DNA of 64,000 nucleotides from Luteimonas gilva (GCF_005239095.1 NZ_SZUA01000001.1:336848-400847); one strand, 5' to 3'; positions 18,575 through 28,386 are shown, counted from the first letter of the stretch. The notes: a model not told the origin generated them from the letters alone. Program-made: numbers and translations.

Positions 18575-19170
18575 CCCGCGTCGCGCTGATCGATGCCGGC
18601 GGCGCCAACCTCGGTTCGGTGCGCTACGCGCTCGAGCGCCTGGGCACGACGCCGCGGATCGCGCGCGATGCCAGCGAGCTGGCCGGCGCCGAGCGCATCG
18701 TCCTGCCCGGCGTCGGCGCGGCGGCGCCGGCGATGGCGGCGTTGTGCGAGCGCGGTTTCGATGCGGCGCTGCGCGACACAGCGGTGCCGGTGCTCGGCAT
18801 CTGCCTAGGCATGCAATTGCTGTACGAGTTTTCGGACGAAGGCGATACCGCATGCCTGGGCGCGATTCCGGGGCGGGTGCGGAAGATGGCGCGGGCACCC
18901 GGCGTGCGCATCCCGCACATGGGTTGGAATGCGTTGTCCGATGTCGTGGCGGATCCTTTGCTCGCGGGCGTCGGCAACGGCGACGAGGCGTATTTCGTGC
19001 ATAGCTACGCGGTGCCGGTCGGCGCCGATACCTTGGCGGCGGCGCAGCACGGCGAGCGTTTCAGCGCGGTGGTCAGGCGCGGACTCTATTGCGGAGCCCA
19101 GTTCCATCCCGAGCGTTCGTCGGATTGCGGCGCGCGCTTGTTGCGCAATTTCGTCGAGTGGCGGCCGTGA
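18571..19170 (+). CDS. hisH: Imidazole glycerol phosphate synthase, glutaminase subunit
   Basis: A 199-residue class I glutamine amidotransferase that feeds ammonia to HisF. The nucleophile is the Cys in [10 protein letters not shown]; the His and Glu of the triad are in QFHPERS near the end. The oxyanion region PGVGA is also present. It overlaps hisB by 4 bases and hisA by GTGA. Confidence 0.96.
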   Translation: MTRVALIDAGGANLGSVRYALERLGTTPRIARDASELAGAERIVLPGVGAAAPAMAALCERGFDAALRDTAVPVLGICLGMQLLYEFSDEGDTACLGAIPGRVRKMARAPGVRIPHMGWNALSDVVADPLLAGVGNGDEAYFVHSYAVPVGADTLAAAQHGERFSAVVRRGLYCGAQFHPERSSDCGARLLRNFVEWRP

Positions 19171-19913
19171 CCGCGCGCACCGCCTTCCAGGTGTATCCCG
19201 CGATCGACGTGCGCGGCGGCCGCGTCGTGCGCTTGGCGCAGGGCGACTACGCCCGCGAAACGCCGTATGCGCAGGACCCTCTGGCGCTAGCGCGCGCCTA
19301 CGCGGCGGCGGGCGCGGATTGGCTGCATCTGGTCGACTTGGACGCGGCGCGCGACGGCGGCTATGGCCTGTCGTCGCTGGCGACCGAAATCAAGGCGCAG
19401 ACCCGTCTATCGCTGCAGACCGGCGGCGGCGTGCGCGAGGAGTCCGACATCGAACGCTTGCTGGCCGCGGGCGCCGATCGGATCGTGGTCGGTTCGCTGT
19501 CGGTGAACGAACCGCACCGGGTCGAAGCTTGGTTGCGCCGCTACGGCAACGACAAGATCACTGTCGCCCTCGACGCGCGGCGCACGGACGACGGCCGCTG
19601 GTTTCCCGCCACGCACGGCTGGACCCGGCAGAGCGAACGCAGCTTGGCCGATGTGGTGAGGTTCTACGCGCACAACGGATTGCGCCACCTGTTGTGCACG
19701 GACATCGCGCGCGACGGCATGCTGTCCGGACCCAATTTCCCGCTCTACGCGCTATTGCGGCAATGGGCGCCGCAGGTCGCCGTGCAGGCTTCGGGCGGTG
19801 CGCGCGACCTCGGCGACGTGCGCGAGGCGCGGCGGGCCGGATGCGCCGGCATCGTGCTGGGGAAATCCCTGCTCGAAGGCCGCGTCGGCCTGGCCGAGGC
19901 GCTGGCATGCTGA
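19167..19913 (+). CDS. hisA: Phosphoribosylformimino-5-aminoimidazole carboxamide ribotide isomerase
   Basis: A 248-residue (beta/alpha)8 barrel isomerase. The catalytic Asp pair is visible, the first in [10 protein letters not shown] and the second in TDIARDG, and the phosphate-binding loops TGGGVR and ASGGARD are intact. The start is GTG 19167, overlapping the hisH stop (GTGA); this gives the family N-terminus FQVYPAID a few residues in. HisF starts inside its last codons. Confidence 0.96.
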   Translation: MTARTAFQVYPAIDVRGGRVVRLAQGDYARETPYAQDPLALARAYAAAGADWLHLVDLDAARDGGYGLSSLATEIKAQTRLSLQTGGGVREESDIERLLAAGADRIVVGSLSVNEPHRVEAWLRRYGNDKITVALDARRTDDGRWFPATHGWTRQSERSLADVVRFYAHNGLRHLLCTDIARDGMLSGPNFPLYALLRQWAPQVAVQASGGARDLGDVREARRAGCAGIVLGKSLLEGRVGLAEALAC

Positions 19914-20683
19914 GCCGGCGCATCATCCCTTGCCTGGACGTGCGCGACGGCCGCGTGGTGAAGGGCGTGCGCTTCCGCGACCACGTCGACATGGGCGACA
20001 TCGTCGCGCTCGCGATGCGCTACCGCGAAGCCGGCGCGGACGAGCTGGTGTTCTACGACATCGGCGCCAGTCCGCAGGGCCGCAGCGTCGATCCGGCTTG
20101 GGTGGAACGTGTGGCGCGGGTATTGGACATTCCGTTCTGCGTGGCCGGAGGGATCGGCGACGCGGACTCCGCGCGGCGCGTCCTCAACGCGGGCGCCGAC
20201 AAAATTTCGGTCAATACCCCGGCCTTGCAGCGCCCGAACTTGATCGCCGAGCTGGCCGACGCGTTCGGAGTGCAGTGCGTGGTGGTCGGCATAGACTCGA
20301 TGCGCGACGCCGACGGCGAATGGCGCGTGCGCAGCCATACCGGCGACCCGCAGCGCATGCGCGCGCCGGGCCGGCGCACGCTGGATTGGGCGATCGAGGC
20401 CCAGCGCCTCGGCGCAGGCGAAATCGTGCTCAATTGCATGGGCAACGACGGCGTCCGCGACGGTTACGACATCGTCCAACTGCGCGCCTTGCGCGAGGTG
20501 TGCTCGGTGCCGCTGATCGCATCAGGCGGGGCCGGGACCGCGGCCCATTTCGACGCCGTCTTCCGCGAGGCAGACGTCGACGGCGCGCTGGCCGCGAGCG
20601 TGTTCCATTCGGGCGACATCGCCATTCCGGAATTGAAAGCCTATCTGCGCGGACAGGGCATCGAGGTGCGGCGTGCGGCTTGA
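19907..20683 (+). CDS. hisF: Imidazole glycerol phosphate synthase, cyclase subunit
   Basis: A 258-residue (beta/alpha)8 barrel that, with HisH, makes IGP and AICAR. It begins with [17 protein letters not shown], carrying the catalytic Asp. The second Asp region is degenerate in order but recognisable as [14 protein letters not shown], and the phosphate loops VAGGIGD and IASGGAG are intact. The start overlaps hisA by 7 bases and the end overlaps hisIE by 11. Confidence 0.96.
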   Translation: MLSRRIIPCLDVRDGRVVKGVRFRDHVDMGDIVALAMRYREAGADELVFYDIGASPQGRSVDPAWVERVARVLDIPFCVAGGIGDADSARRVLNAGADKISVNTPALQRPNLIAELADAFGVQCVVVGIDSMRDADGEWRVRSHTGDPQRMRAPGRRTLDWAIEAQRLGAGEIVLNCMGNDGVRDGYDIVQLRALREVCSVPLIASGGAGTAAHFDAVFREADVDGALAASVFHSGDIAIPELKAYLRGQGIEVRRAA

Positions 20684-21287
20684 ACGAATCGAAGCTCTGG
20701 CCTGGTCGCGCTCGCCCGACGCGCGCGAGGGCGGGCTGCTGCCCGCGATCGTGCAGGACGCGGACGACCAGCGCGTGCTTATGCTCGGCTACATGTCGCG
20801 CGAAGCGCTCGTCCGTACGCTGGAAAGCGGTTCGGTCACGTTCTACAGCCGCAGCAAGGCGCGGCTGTGGACCAAGGGCGAAAGTTCGGGCCATTACCTA
20901 ACCATGGTCTCGGTCGAAGCCGATTGCGACGGCGATACCTTGCTGGTCCAAGCCCGGCCGAAGGGGCCGACCTGCCATCTCGGCCGCGAAAGCTGTTTCG
21001 CGGATGCGCCGTCGGCGACGCTGGCCGGGCTCGATGCGGTCATCGCGCAGAGACAACGGGAACGGCCCGAGGGCAGCTATACCGCCAAGCTGTTCGACGG
21101 CGGCGCGGCCCGCATGGCGCAGAAGGTAGGCGAAGAGGGCGTCGAAACCGCGCTCGCGGCGGTCGTCGGCGACGATGCGGCGCTGCTGGGAGAAGCCGCG
21201 GATCTGGTCTATCACCTGCTGGTGCTGTTGCGCTCGCGCGGATTGGGCTTGTCCGATTTGGCGGAGACGCTGCGCAATCGCGAATGA
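20673..21287 (+). CDS. hisI: Bifunctional phosphoribosyl-AMP cyclohydrolase / phosphoribosyl-ATP pyrophosphatase
   Basis: HisIE fusion of 204 residues carrying out steps two and three of the pathway. The N-terminal cyclohydrolase shows [24 protein letters not shown] and the zinc-binding CHLGRESCF. The C-terminal pyrophosphatase shows [12 protein letters not shown] and the [10 protein letters not shown] helix. GTG 20673 is the likely start. It is the last gene of the operon and is followed 9 bases later by a palindromic repeat that may act as the terminator. Confidence 0.96.
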   Translation: MRLERIEALAWSRSPDAREGGLLPAIVQDADDQRVLMLGYMSREALVRTLESGSVTFYSRSKARLWTKGESSGHYLTMVSVEADCDGDTLLVQARPKGPTCHLGRESCFADAPSATLAGLDAVIAQRQRERPEGSYTAKLFDGGAARMAQKVGEEGVETALAAVVGDDAALLGEAADLVYHLLVLLRSRGLGLSDLAETLRNRE

Positions 21288-21296
21288 CGGGCTTTT

Positions 21297-21388
21297 GTAG
21301 GAGCGGCTTTAGCCGCGAGCTCTTTCCCTCAAATCGCGACATCGCGGCGATTTCCAGAGAAAGAGCTCGCGGCTAAAGCCGCTCCTAC
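21297..21388. repeat. GTAGGAGCGGCTTTAGCC palindromic repeat (SMAG-like)
   Basis: The arms GTAGGAGCGGCTTTAGCCGC and GCGGCTAAAGCCGCTCCTAC are perfect inverted copies, with inner GAGCTCTTT/AAAGAGCTC arms. It sits between the convergent hisIE and diguanylate cyclase genes. Confidence 0.9.
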
Positions 21389-21405
21389 AAAAAACGGAAG
21401 CCGGG

Positions 21406-23250
21406 CTACATCGGCACGAACGCGGGATTCGACGTGCAGACCTGATCGCGGCCCTTGGCCTTGGCCGAATACAAGGCCAGGTCCGCGGCCATCAGCGCCG
21501 CGTCGATGCTGTTGGCCGGATCCTGCACCGACTGCACCGCATGCACGCCGATGCTCGCGGAAATGCGGATCTGGTGGCCGCGCACCGTGCAATGCTCCTG
21601 CTGCAGCTGCCGGCGCAGGATTTCGCCGACTTGAGCCGCAGCCGTCAGATCGTGGCCGGGCAGGCCGACGATGAACTCTTCGCCGCCGAAGCGCGCCAGC
21701 AAGGCTTTGTGCGGGCGCAGCGCGTCGCCGATGCGGTGCGCGGCCCAGCGCAGGCAATCGTCGCCGACCAGATGGCCGTAGCGATCGTTGATGTTCTTGA
21801 AGTGGTCTAGGTCGATCATCAGCAACGACAAAGGCCGGCCGCTGTCGAGGCTGTCGACCAACAGGTCCTCGAACGCCTCGCGGAAGTAGGTGCGGTTGTA
21901 AAGCCCGGTCAAGCCGTCGCGTCGGCTGGAATCGCGCAGGCGGCCGTGCGCGTCCTCGAGCTGCGCCAGCGTGCCGCGCAGCTCCTGCGTGCGTTGCGCG
22001 ACCTTGCGTTCCAAGCGCAGGTTGGCTTCGTTGATGATCCGTTCGTTCTCTTGCCGCAGCGACGAATAGCGCCGGCCCAGGGCGATCGACAGCAGCAGCA
22101 TTTCCAGCGCCGAGCCCATCTGCACGCCGTACTCGGTGTAGAAGGTCTTGGGCAGGATGCCGAATGCCACCAAGCTGAAGGTGGTCGTGCCGAGCAGGAA
22201 CATGGCCCAGGCGATCAGGAACAGCCAGGCCGACGCGTAGCCGCGGCGCAGCACCACCACGGTGGCGATCGCGATCCACGCCACGCCGAACAGCACGGCC
22301 TTGGTCGCGATCACGATCGAGACGCGATAGGGCAATTCCAGCGAAGCAGCGCCCAGCAGTACGAAAAATCCGATCAAGGCCAGCGCGACCGCGTTGCCGA
22401 ATCGCCAGCGGTCCTGCAGCTCGAGGAAGATCCGCGCGAACTGGAGCATGCCGATCAAGGCCAAGCAGATCGACAACGGCACCGATTTGTCGGCCAGCCA
22501 CGGCGAATGCGGCCACAGGTATTCGAAGCCCAATCCGTTCAGCGTGAACAGCACCATGCCGAACGCGGAGATATGGAACAGATACCAGAAATAGCCCGAA
22601 TCGCGCAGCGTCAGCCACAGCACCAAGTTGTAGAAGAACAGCGCGGTGAGGATGCCGTAGTACAAGCCGATCGCGAGCTGCGCATCGCGGGTCAAGTCGA
22701 CGAAAGCGTCCGGCGTATACAGATCCAGCGGCACCTGCATCGAACTTTGGCTTTGGATACGCACCAGCAAGTCGACCCGCTCGCCGGTCGGGAGTCCGAT
22801 CCAGAAATTGGGGTGGCGATAACCGATGCTGCGCGATTCGAAGGGCAGGGCGTCGCCGCCCGCCTGATGCACCACGCGTCCGTCCGGATAGCGCGCGTAC
22901 ACGTCGATGTAGTCGCTCAGCGCATAACGCTGGACCAGCAACCAGCGCAATTCCTTCGGATTGTGGTTGACGATGCCGATGTGGAACCAGTACGCGCCCT
23001 GCTGGAAGCCGAATTCGTGCTTGCCTCCCGGCAGCGGCGCGAATTCGCCGGCTTGCAAACGCCGGAAAGCGCTGGCGGTGTCGTCGCTGGCGTTGACGTC
23101 GTGGCGGTAGCGCGTGTAGTCGGCCAACGGCGTGTGGGTCGTGCCGGGCGTCAGGTCGAGCGTCGGCACGGCCTGCGCCCAGGCTCCGCCGCAAAGCAAG
23201 AGCAACAGCAGCGCAAGCCATCCCGGCCTTCGGCTCTCTCTGAAACCCAT
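21406..23250 (-). CDS. Membrane diguanylate cyclase with 7TMR-DISM sensor
   Basis: About 614 residues: signal peptide ending near GGAWAQ, a periplasmic 7TMR-DISM extracellular domain (about residues 30-170), seven transmembrane helices (about 185-390), a short coiled coil, and a GGDEF domain with the active-site motif GGEEF near residue 520. It should make c-di-GMP in response to an extracellular ligand, probably a carbohydrate or small metabolite. No RxxD inhibitory site is seen in the residues just before GGEEF, so product inhibition may be missing. The start is the Met preceded by GAGGGGG; the frame opens five codons earlier. It is transcribed alone and convergent with hisIE. Confidence 0.92.
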   Translation of the reverse strand: MGFRESRRPGWLALLLLLLCGGAWAQAVPTLDLTPGTTHTPLADYTRYRHDVNASDDTASAFRRLQAGEFAPLPGGKHEFGFQQGAYWFHIGIVNHNPKELRWLLVQRYALSDYIDVYARYPDGRVVHQAGGDALPFESRSIGYRHPNFWIGLPTGERVDLLVRIQSQSSMQVPLDLYTPDAFVDLTRDAQLAIGLYYGILTALFFYNLVLWLTLRDSGYFWYLFHISAFGMVLFTLNGLGFEYLWPHSPWLADKSVPLSICLALIGMLQFARIFLELQDRWRFGNAVALALIGFFVLLGAASLELPYRVSIVIATKAVLFGVAWIAIATVVVLRRGYASAWLFLIAWAMFLLGTTTFSLVAFGILPKTFYTEYGVQMGSALEMLLLSIALGRRYSSLRQENERIINEANLRLERKVAQRTQELRGTLAQLEDAHGRLRDSSRRDGLTGLYNRTYFREAFEDLLVDSLDSGRPLSLLMIDLDHFKNINDRYGHLVGDDCLRWAAHRIGDALRPHKALLARFGGEEFIVGLPGHDLTAAAQVGEILRRQLQQEHCTVRGHQIRISASIGVHAVQSVQDPANSIDAALMAADLALYSAKAKGRDQVCTSNPAFVPM

Positions 23251-23408
23251 ACCACCCCCTCGCATCCGAATCCTTGGCCAGCGTGCCGAGCCCTCCGCAT
23301 GCCCTCATAGTCGAGCAACGCGGCCAGTAGGACCGATCCGGCCAAATCTTGCCTCATCCGTCGCCGGGCAGGCGGCATAATTCCCGTGCCGTTCCCGCTC
23401 GGTCGACC

Positions 23409-25004
23409 ATGAAAGCATTCCCATTTTGCCTGTTGATGCTGTCCGCAGTCGCGTTCCCCGCGTTCGCCAAGATACCCGCCTGCGATAGCGGTCTCGTGTT
23501 CGAGGACCGCAACGGCAACGGCTCGCGCGATTCCGGCGAACCCGGCTTGGCCGGAATTAAGCTGTCCGACGGCGAAGCGATCGTTGAAACCGATTCCACA
23601 GGCCGTTACTCGGGATTGGGCGGTGGATCGGCGCGGACGGTCTTCTTGATCAAGCCGGCCGGCTTCGCCGCACCGTCGCGTATGGACGGGTTGCCGGACG
23701 TGTGGCGCAACCCGCCGGCGGGCTTGGGCGCGGGGCTGAAGTATGGCGGCATCGCGCCGACTTCGGGGCCCTGCCGGGACTTCGCGCTGCGCCGCGAAGC
23801 GCCCCGCGGCGCGGGCCTGGACGTGCTGGTTTTCGCCGATCCGCAACCGAAATCGGCGGTCGACGTCGATTATTACCGGCGCGACATCGTGGCGCCCATC
23901 GCCGGCAAGCACGGTGCGCGCTTGGGCTTGTCGCTGGGCGACATCGTCAACGACGATCTGTCGCTGTACCCGGCCATGAATCGCGCCACGGCGGCGTTGG
24001 CCGTGCCTTGGCTGCACGTCGCCGGCAACCACGATCTGGATTTCGATGCCGCGCGCGACGAGGATTCGCTGCTCAGTTTCCGCAACGTCTACGGTCCGGA
24101 TACGTTCGCCTGGGAGGAAGCGGAAGCGACCTTCGTCGGCCTCGACGACGTGGTCTATCTGCCGGGACAGAAGCCGGCCTATGTCGGCGGCTTGCGCGAA
24201 GAACAGTTCGCTTTCCTGGAAGGGTATTTGCGCGGCGTGCCTAAGGACCGGCTGTTGGTCATCGGCGTGCATATCCCGTTCTTCGACGTTTCGTCCGATC
24301 CGGCCCATCCCACTTTCCGCCGCGCCGATCGCGAGCGCTTGTTCGCCCTGCTCGCGCCTTTCCCGCACGTGCTGCTGCTCAGCGGCCACGGCCATATCCA
24401 GCGCCATGTCTTCCACGGTACGGAGGACGGCTGGCATGGCGCGGCGCCGCTGCACGAATACAACGTCGGCGCGGCCTGCGGCGCGTTCTGGAGCGGCGTC
24501 AAGGATGCGGCCGGCATTCCGGATACGACCATGGCCGACGGCACGCCCAACGGCTACGCCACTTTGCGCATCGAACGCGGCGGCCGTTACTTCCTGGCCT
24601 GGCACCCGGCCCGCGCCGCCCAAGACACTGGCATCGGCTTGCACGCGCCCAAGGTTTTGCGCAAAGGCGCGTACCCGGCCTGGGGCGTCTATGCGAACGT
24701 CTACATGGGCCGGGACGACAGCCGGGTGGAGTACCGCGTCGACGATGGCGATTGGAAACCCATGAACAAGGTGCTGCGTCCCGATCCGAACCTGCTGGCG
24801 GAAAACGCCCAGGACGATGCCGCCGAACGTTTGCGCGGCTACGACCGTTCGCCGGAAGCCGATGATTCGCAGCATCTGTGGCGCGGCGCATTGCCGACCG
24901 ATCTGGCCCTGGGCGAGCACCGGATCGAAGTGCGCACGGTGGATGCGTGGCGAGGCGAGCTGCGCGCGCAGACCCGGTACCGGCTCGAGGATGCGGCACC
25001 CTAA
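23409..25004 (+). CDS. Secreted calcineurin-like metallophosphoesterase
   Basis: A 531-residue periplasmic or secreted protein: a signal peptide ending AFPAFAK, an N-terminal beta-sandwich domain with a DRNGNGSRDSGEPG calcium-like repeat and the SdrD/CNA-B look of MetallophosN, the phosphoesterase core, and a MetallophosC beta domain. The metal motifs are FADPQ (the usual D-x-H is D-x-Q, as often in this subgroup), GDIVND, GNHD, GVHIPF and GHGH. It hydrolyses a phosphoester that cannot be named. A 21-base gap links it to the beta-propeller gene downstream, so they are probably co-transcribed. Confidence 0.88.
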   Translation: MKAFPFCLLMLSAVAFPAFAKIPACDSGLVFEDRNGNGSRDSGEPGLAGIKLSDGEAIVETDSTGRYSGLGGGSARTVFLIKPAGFAAPSRMDGLPDVWRNPPAGLGAGLKYGGIAPTSGPCRDFALRREAPRGAGLDVLVFADPQPKSAVDVDYYRRDIVAPIAGKHGARLGLSLGDIVNDDLSLYPAMNRATAALAVPWLHVAGNHDLDFDAARDEDSLLSFRNVYGPDTFAWEEAEATFVGLDDVVYLPGQKPAYVGGLREEQFAFLEGYLRGVPKDRLLVIGVHIPFFDVSSDPAHPTFRRADRERLFALLAPFPHVLLLSGHGHIQRHVFHGTEDGWHGAAPLHEYNVGAACGAFWSGVKDAAGIPDTTMADGTPNGYATLRIERGGRYFLAWHPARAAQDTGIGLHAPKVLRKGAYPAWGVYANVYMGRDDSRVEYRVDDGDWKPMNKVLRPDPNLLAENAQDDAAERLRGYDRSPEADDSQHLWRGALPTDLALGEHRIEVRTVDAWRGELRAQTRYRLEDAAP

Positions 25005-25025
25005 TCGACAGAGAAGGAATATGCG

Positions 25026-25904
25026 ATGAAGCGATTCGCATCGATGGCGCTGGCGGCGGCAGTGCCTTTCGCCGCTGCGGCCGCAACGACGCCGGTGGTA
25101 ATGCTTTGGGCACCCGAACGCATTTCCAGCGATCGCTTCGAATCCCACCCGGCTTTCGATCCGCGCAACGGCGACCTGTATTTCGTGCGCAGTTCGCCGA
25201 AGTTCGAGGGCTGGCGCATCTTCGCCAGCCGTTGCGGCGCATCGGGATGGTCCGAGCCGGTTTCCGCGGCCTTCGCCGGCGATGGCGTCGAGGCCGACCC
25301 GTGGTTCACCGCGGACGGCTCGCGTTTGTATTTCATCTCTTCGCGCACCACCGACGGCATCAAGCGCAAAGGCATGGACCTGTGGCAGGTCGATCGCGAT
25401 GCGAACGGCCATTGGGGCGAACCCCAGCGTCTGCCGGAGCCGGTCAATTCCTCGGGCAACGAATGGTTTCCGCGCCTGGCGCGCGACGGCTGGCTGTATT
25501 TCGGTTCCGATCGCCCGGGCGGACTCGGCAGGACCGACATCTGGCGCGCACGCGAACAAAACGGCCGCTGGACAGTGGAGAACGCGGGCGCCGCCCTCAA
25601 CACCGCGGCGGACGAATACGAACCGCTGCCGTCGCCGGACGGCAAAACGATGATCCTGATGGCCGGCGACGGCTTGTACCGCAGCGAGCGCACGGCCGCT
25701 GGCTGGAGCAAGCGGGTCAAATTGCCGGCGCAGGTCAACGTCAACGGCAGCGAAATCGGCGCGGCGTTCTCGCCCAGCGGGCGTACCTTGCTGTTCGCCC
25801 GCGACACGAAAGGTCCCCGATCGGGCGAGCTGTTCGTCTGGCATATCGCCGGGAACGAAGCTTGGCCTCGTGCATGCCCGGTGCTGGCCAAGCGGAGCCG
25901 ATGA
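25026..25904 (+). CDS. Periplasmic PD40/TolB-like beta-propeller protein
   Basis: A 292-residue protein with a signal peptide (about residues 1-21) and repeated propeller blades of PD40 type, for example FDPRNGDLYFVRS, FTADGSRLYFISS, LARDGWLYFGSD and FSPSGRTLLFARD. It lacks a peptidase domain, so it is a binding or scaffolding protein, not a dipeptidyl peptidase. It lies between a metallophosphoesterase and a YdeI-like gene in what looks like one operon; its stop overlaps the next start (ATGA). Its partner or ligand is unknown. Confidence 0.8.
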   Translation: MKRFASMALAAAVPFAAAAATTPVVMLWAPERISSDRFESHPAFDPRNGDLYFVRSSPKFEGWRIFASRCGASGWSEPVSAAFAGDGVEADPWFTADGSRLYFISSRTTDGIKRKGMDLWQVDRDANGHWGEPQRLPEPVNSSGNEWFPRLARDGWLYFGSDRPGGLGRTDIWRAREQNGRWTVENAGAALNTAADEYEPLPSPDGKTMILMAGDGLYRSERTAAGWSKRVKLPAQVNVNGSEIGAAFSPSGRTLLFARDTKGPRSGELFVWHIAGNEAWPRACPVLAKRSR

Positions 25905-26488
25905 TGGCCGCGAAGCTGCCGACCGACCTGCCCATCAAGGAATTCAAGACCGAGGCCGCGTTCGAGAAATGGCTCGCCGCGCATCGCGACGCGCCCGGCG
26001 TCTGGCTGAAGATCGCGAAGAAAGACACCGGCATCGCGGCCGTGAATGCTCAGCAGGCGCTGGACGTGGTGCTCTGCCATGGCTGGATCGACGGCCTGAA
26101 GCTGGCTTGCGACGAATCCTATTTCCTGCAGCGCTATACGCCGCGCCGCCGCGGCAGCCTCTGGTCGAAGATCAACGTCGCCAAGGTCGAGAAGCTGATC
26201 GCCGCCGGCCGCATGCGCGAAGGCGGATTGGCCGAAATCGAAGCCGCCAAAGCGGACGGCCGCTGGAACGCCGCCTACGATTCGGCGCGCAACATGCCGG
26301 TGCCGGACGAGCTCGCCGCTGCCCTAACGAAGAACAAGAAGGCCAAGGCGTTCTTCGACCAGTTGGACAAGACCAACCGCTACGCCTTCTGTTGGCGCGT
26401 GCAGACGGCGAAGAAGCCGGAAACCCGGGCGGCGAGGGTGGAAAAGTTCGTCGCGATGCTGGCCAAGGGCGAGAAGATCCACGGCTGA
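25901..26488 (+). CDS. YdeI/OmpD-associated family protein
   Basis: A 194- or 195-residue soluble protein of the YdeI (bacteriocin-protection, DUF1801-like C-terminal) family. It shows the N-terminal block FEKWLAAHRDAPGVWLKIAKK, the HGWIDGL and FLQRYTPRRRGSLWSKIN motifs, and the C-terminal KAKAFFDQLDKTNRYAFCWRV helix region. In E. coli YdeI has been linked to peptide resistance, but its biochemistry is unclear. Two consecutive ATG codons (25901 and 25904) can start it; the first overlaps the upstream stop. Confidence 0.85.
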   Translation: MMAAKLPTDLPIKEFKTEAAFEKWLAAHRDAPGVWLKIAKKDTGIAAVNAQQALDVVLCHGWIDGLKLACDESYFLQRYTPRRRGSLWSKINVAKVEKLIAAGRMREGGLAEIEAAKADGRWNAAYDSARNMPVPDELAAALTKNKKAKAFFDQLDKTNRYAFCWRVQTAKKPETRAARVEKFVAMLAKGEKIHG

Positions 26489-26506
26489 AGCCGGATTCGG
26501 TTTTTC

Positions 26507-26594
26507 GTAGGAGCGGCTTTAGCCGCGAGCTCTTTTCATCAAATCGCGGCGATGTCGCGATTCCGCAGAAAAAGCTCGCTAAAGCCGCTCCTAC
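26507..26594. repeat. GTAGGAGCGGCTTTAGCC palindromic repeat (SMAG-like)
   Basis: Left arm GTAGGAGCGGCTTTAGCCGC with GAGCTCTTTT, right arm AAAAGCTCGCTAAAGCCGCT ending CTAC. The right arm has lost four bases (CGGC) relative to the other copies. It lies between the convergent ydeI and C13 peptidase genes. Confidence 0.85.
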
Positions 26595-26605
26595 GAAGAA
26601 CAAGG

Positions 26606-26635
26606 CCGGAGCAGCGGAGCAAGCTCCGTTCTACA
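26606..26635. repeat. Half copy of the GTAGAGCGGAGCTTGCTCCGC repeat
   Basis: Only the right arm of the repeat found whole at 32513-32594 is present (GCAGCGGAGCAAGCTCCG then TTCTAC). Its CTAC end, read on the minus strand as GTAG, supplies the TAG stop codon of the C13 peptidase gene. Confidence 0.7.
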
Positions 26636-27572
26636 AAGCCGCTTCCGCGTCGCGCTTGCCGGGCTTGGCGGCATAGGGGTAGGGCACGGCCTTGCCCGCA
26701 TGCAGCTCGGACTCCCAAGCCTGCAAGCGCTTCCCGATCCGCGCGCCGACATCCAACTGCGGCAACGACGGTTCGAAATTCTGCTGCTTTTCGCGCCGGG
26801 CGATCTCGCGCGTGGCGATGTCGTAAGCGGCGACGAAATTGGTCGTGCGGTTCAAGCCGTCCACCAGCCAGGCGCGCCCGAAATAGGTCGCTTCCGATTC
26901 CGTCCCGCAACCGAACGAGGCGCGATCGCCGCGCGCGGCGGTCACCACCAGGGTGTCGGGTCCGCGCAAGGCGGGAACGAAGCCGCCCGAATAGCAGGCG
27001 GAAATCGCGATGACCCGGTTGCGGATGCCCGCATCGTCCAGCGCCGTGCGCAGATCTTCCGGCGTCAGCCAATCCTCGAGCATCGGCTGCAATTGCACGG
27101 CCAATTCGTGGTCCTCGGTGCCGTGCATGGTCAGGTAGAGCAGCAGCACGTCCTGATCGCGGTCCATCGTCCGGCCGATGCCGGCCAATGCGTCGTAAAG
27201 ATTGTCGTAGGTCGCAAGCGGCGCCGGCGCTTTGCCCAGGCTGTCGGGATGGTTGATCAGGGACACCACCCGGCCACGCGCGTCGAAACGTTTTTCGAAC
27301 AGCGATTTCAGGTAGACCACTTCGTTGCGGAACACGCTTTCTTCGCCGTCGCCGGCGAAACCGAGCACGTACAGATCGGTCTTGCCGGGACGCTGCGGCG
27401 CGATCGCAGCCAGCTCGCGTTCGAGCAAAGCACGATCGCGGTCGGCGAGCGGAGTTCGTTCGCGCTGCGTCTCGGCGGCTTTCGGCCGGTCCGCGGCCAG
27501 CGAACCGGACAGCAGCAACAGCAAGAGCAACGGAACCAAGCGCATGGCGAGCCGGGTTCCCGTCCGCTTCAT
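26631..27572 (-). CDS. Secreted peptidase C13 (legumain/caspase-like)
   Basis: A 313-residue protein with a signal peptide (hydrophobic 12-24, cut near SLAAD) and a caspase-hemoglobinase fold. The catalytic dyad is His150 in LTMHGT and Cys193 in ISACYSGG, as in peptidase family C13, which cleaves after Asn or Asp. Bacterial members are uncommon and poorly studied. Its start overlaps the mtnC stop by 4 bases (ATGA), so it is translated together with the methionine salvage genes although no metabolic link is obvious. The stop codon comes from a repeat remnant. Confidence 0.85.
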   Translation of the reverse strand: MKRTGTRLAMRLVPLLLLLLLSGSLAADRPKAAETQRERTPLADRDRALLERELAAIAPQRPGKTDLYVLGFAGDGEESVFRNEVVYLKSLFEKRFDARGRVVSLINHPDSLGKAPAPLATYDNLYDALAGIGRTMDRDQDVLLLYLTMHGTEDHELAVQLQPMLEDWLTPEDLRTALDDAGIRNRVIAISACYSGGFVPALRGPDTLVVTAARGDRASFGCGTESEATYFGRAWLVDGLNRTTNFVAAYDIATREIARREKQQNFEPSLPQLDVGARIGKRLQAWESELHAGKAVPYPYAAKPGKRDAEAAL

Positions 27573-28267
27573 GCAGGCCGAACGTCCGCGAAGCTTTCGA
27601 CGCGGTGGTGGCCGTGCGTGGCTTCGCCGGTGCGCGGTTCCGGGTAGTCTTCGCGCCGGTCGATCAGCGCCGTGCGCATGCCCGCATCGCGCGCGGCGTC
27701 CAGTTCTTCGACGACGTCGGACAGGAACAGGATTTCGCCGGCGGGACGGTTCAGGCGCGCGGCGATATTGCGGTAGCTGTCCGCCTCGCGCTTGTGGCCG
27801 ACTTCGGTGTCGAAGAAGGCCGCGAACAAGGGCAGCAAGTCGCCGGCGTCGGTATGGCCGAAGAACAGCTTCTGCGCGGGCACCGAGCCGGACGAATACA
27901 CGGCCAACGTATGGCCTTGTTCGCGCCATTGCTTCAGCGCTTTGGCCGCATCCGGATAGATGTGCGCGGCGAATTCGGCGCTGAGATAGCCGTCCTGCCA
28001 GATCAGGCCCTGCAACGCCTTAAGCGCGGTGTGCTTGCGGTCTTCGTCGATCCAGCCCTGCAGCGTCTCGACGATCATCTCGTCGGTGCAGATGCCGCCG
28101 TTCTCGGCGGCGACCGTGTCCAGCCAGCGGCGCACGTCCGGGTTGTCGCTGTTCTCGTGGACGAATTCCGGCAGCGCGTTGCGGGCGTACGGGAACAGCA
28201 CGTCCTTGACGAAGGAGATGCTGCTGGTGGTGCCTTCGACGTCGGTGAGGATCAGGGGCTTGGTCAT
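27569..28267 (-). CDS. mtnC: Enolase-phosphatase E1 (methionine salvage)
   Basis: A 232-residue HAD-type enzyme that enolises and dephosphorylates 2,3-diketo-5-methylthiopentyl-1-phosphate to the acireductone used by MtnD. The HAD nucleophile is in [10 protein letters not shown] (residues 8-17), the SSG motif in [10 protein letters not shown] and the acidic motif in [12 protein letters not shown]. It follows mtnD after a 129-base gap filled by a repeat, and overlaps the C13 peptidase start. Confidence 0.95.
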   Translation of the reverse strand: MTKPLILTDVEGTTSSISFVKDVLFPYARNALPEFVHENSDNPDVRRWLDTVAAENGGICTDEMIVETLQGWIDEDRKHTALKALQGLIWQDGYLSAEFAAHIYPDAAKALKQWREQGHTLAVYSSGSVPAQKLFFGHTDAGDLLPLFAAFFDTEVGHKREADSYRNIAARLNRPAGEILFLSDVVEELDAARDAGMRTALIDRREDYPEPRTGEATHGHHRVESFADVRPA

Positions 28268-28277
28268 GCTCTTCGCT

Positions 28278-28386
28278 CGTCATCCCGGCGCAAGCCGGGA
28301 TCCAGGGTACCTAGCGACCGTGACGATCGCAGCGATTTATCGGAGACGTCGGATTGCCTGGATTCCGGCTTTCGCCGGAATGACGG
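28278..28386. repeat. CGTCATCCCGG / CCGGAATGACGG interspersed repeat
   Basis: The left end CGTCATCCCGGCGCAAGCCG and the right end CCGGCTTTCGCCGGAATGAC are inverted copies; each also forms its own small hairpin (CCCGGCGCAAGCCGGG and TTCCGGCTTTCGCCGGAA). A short single copy lies at 33627-33655. It is inserted between mtnC and mtnD within the operon. Confidence 0.8.
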
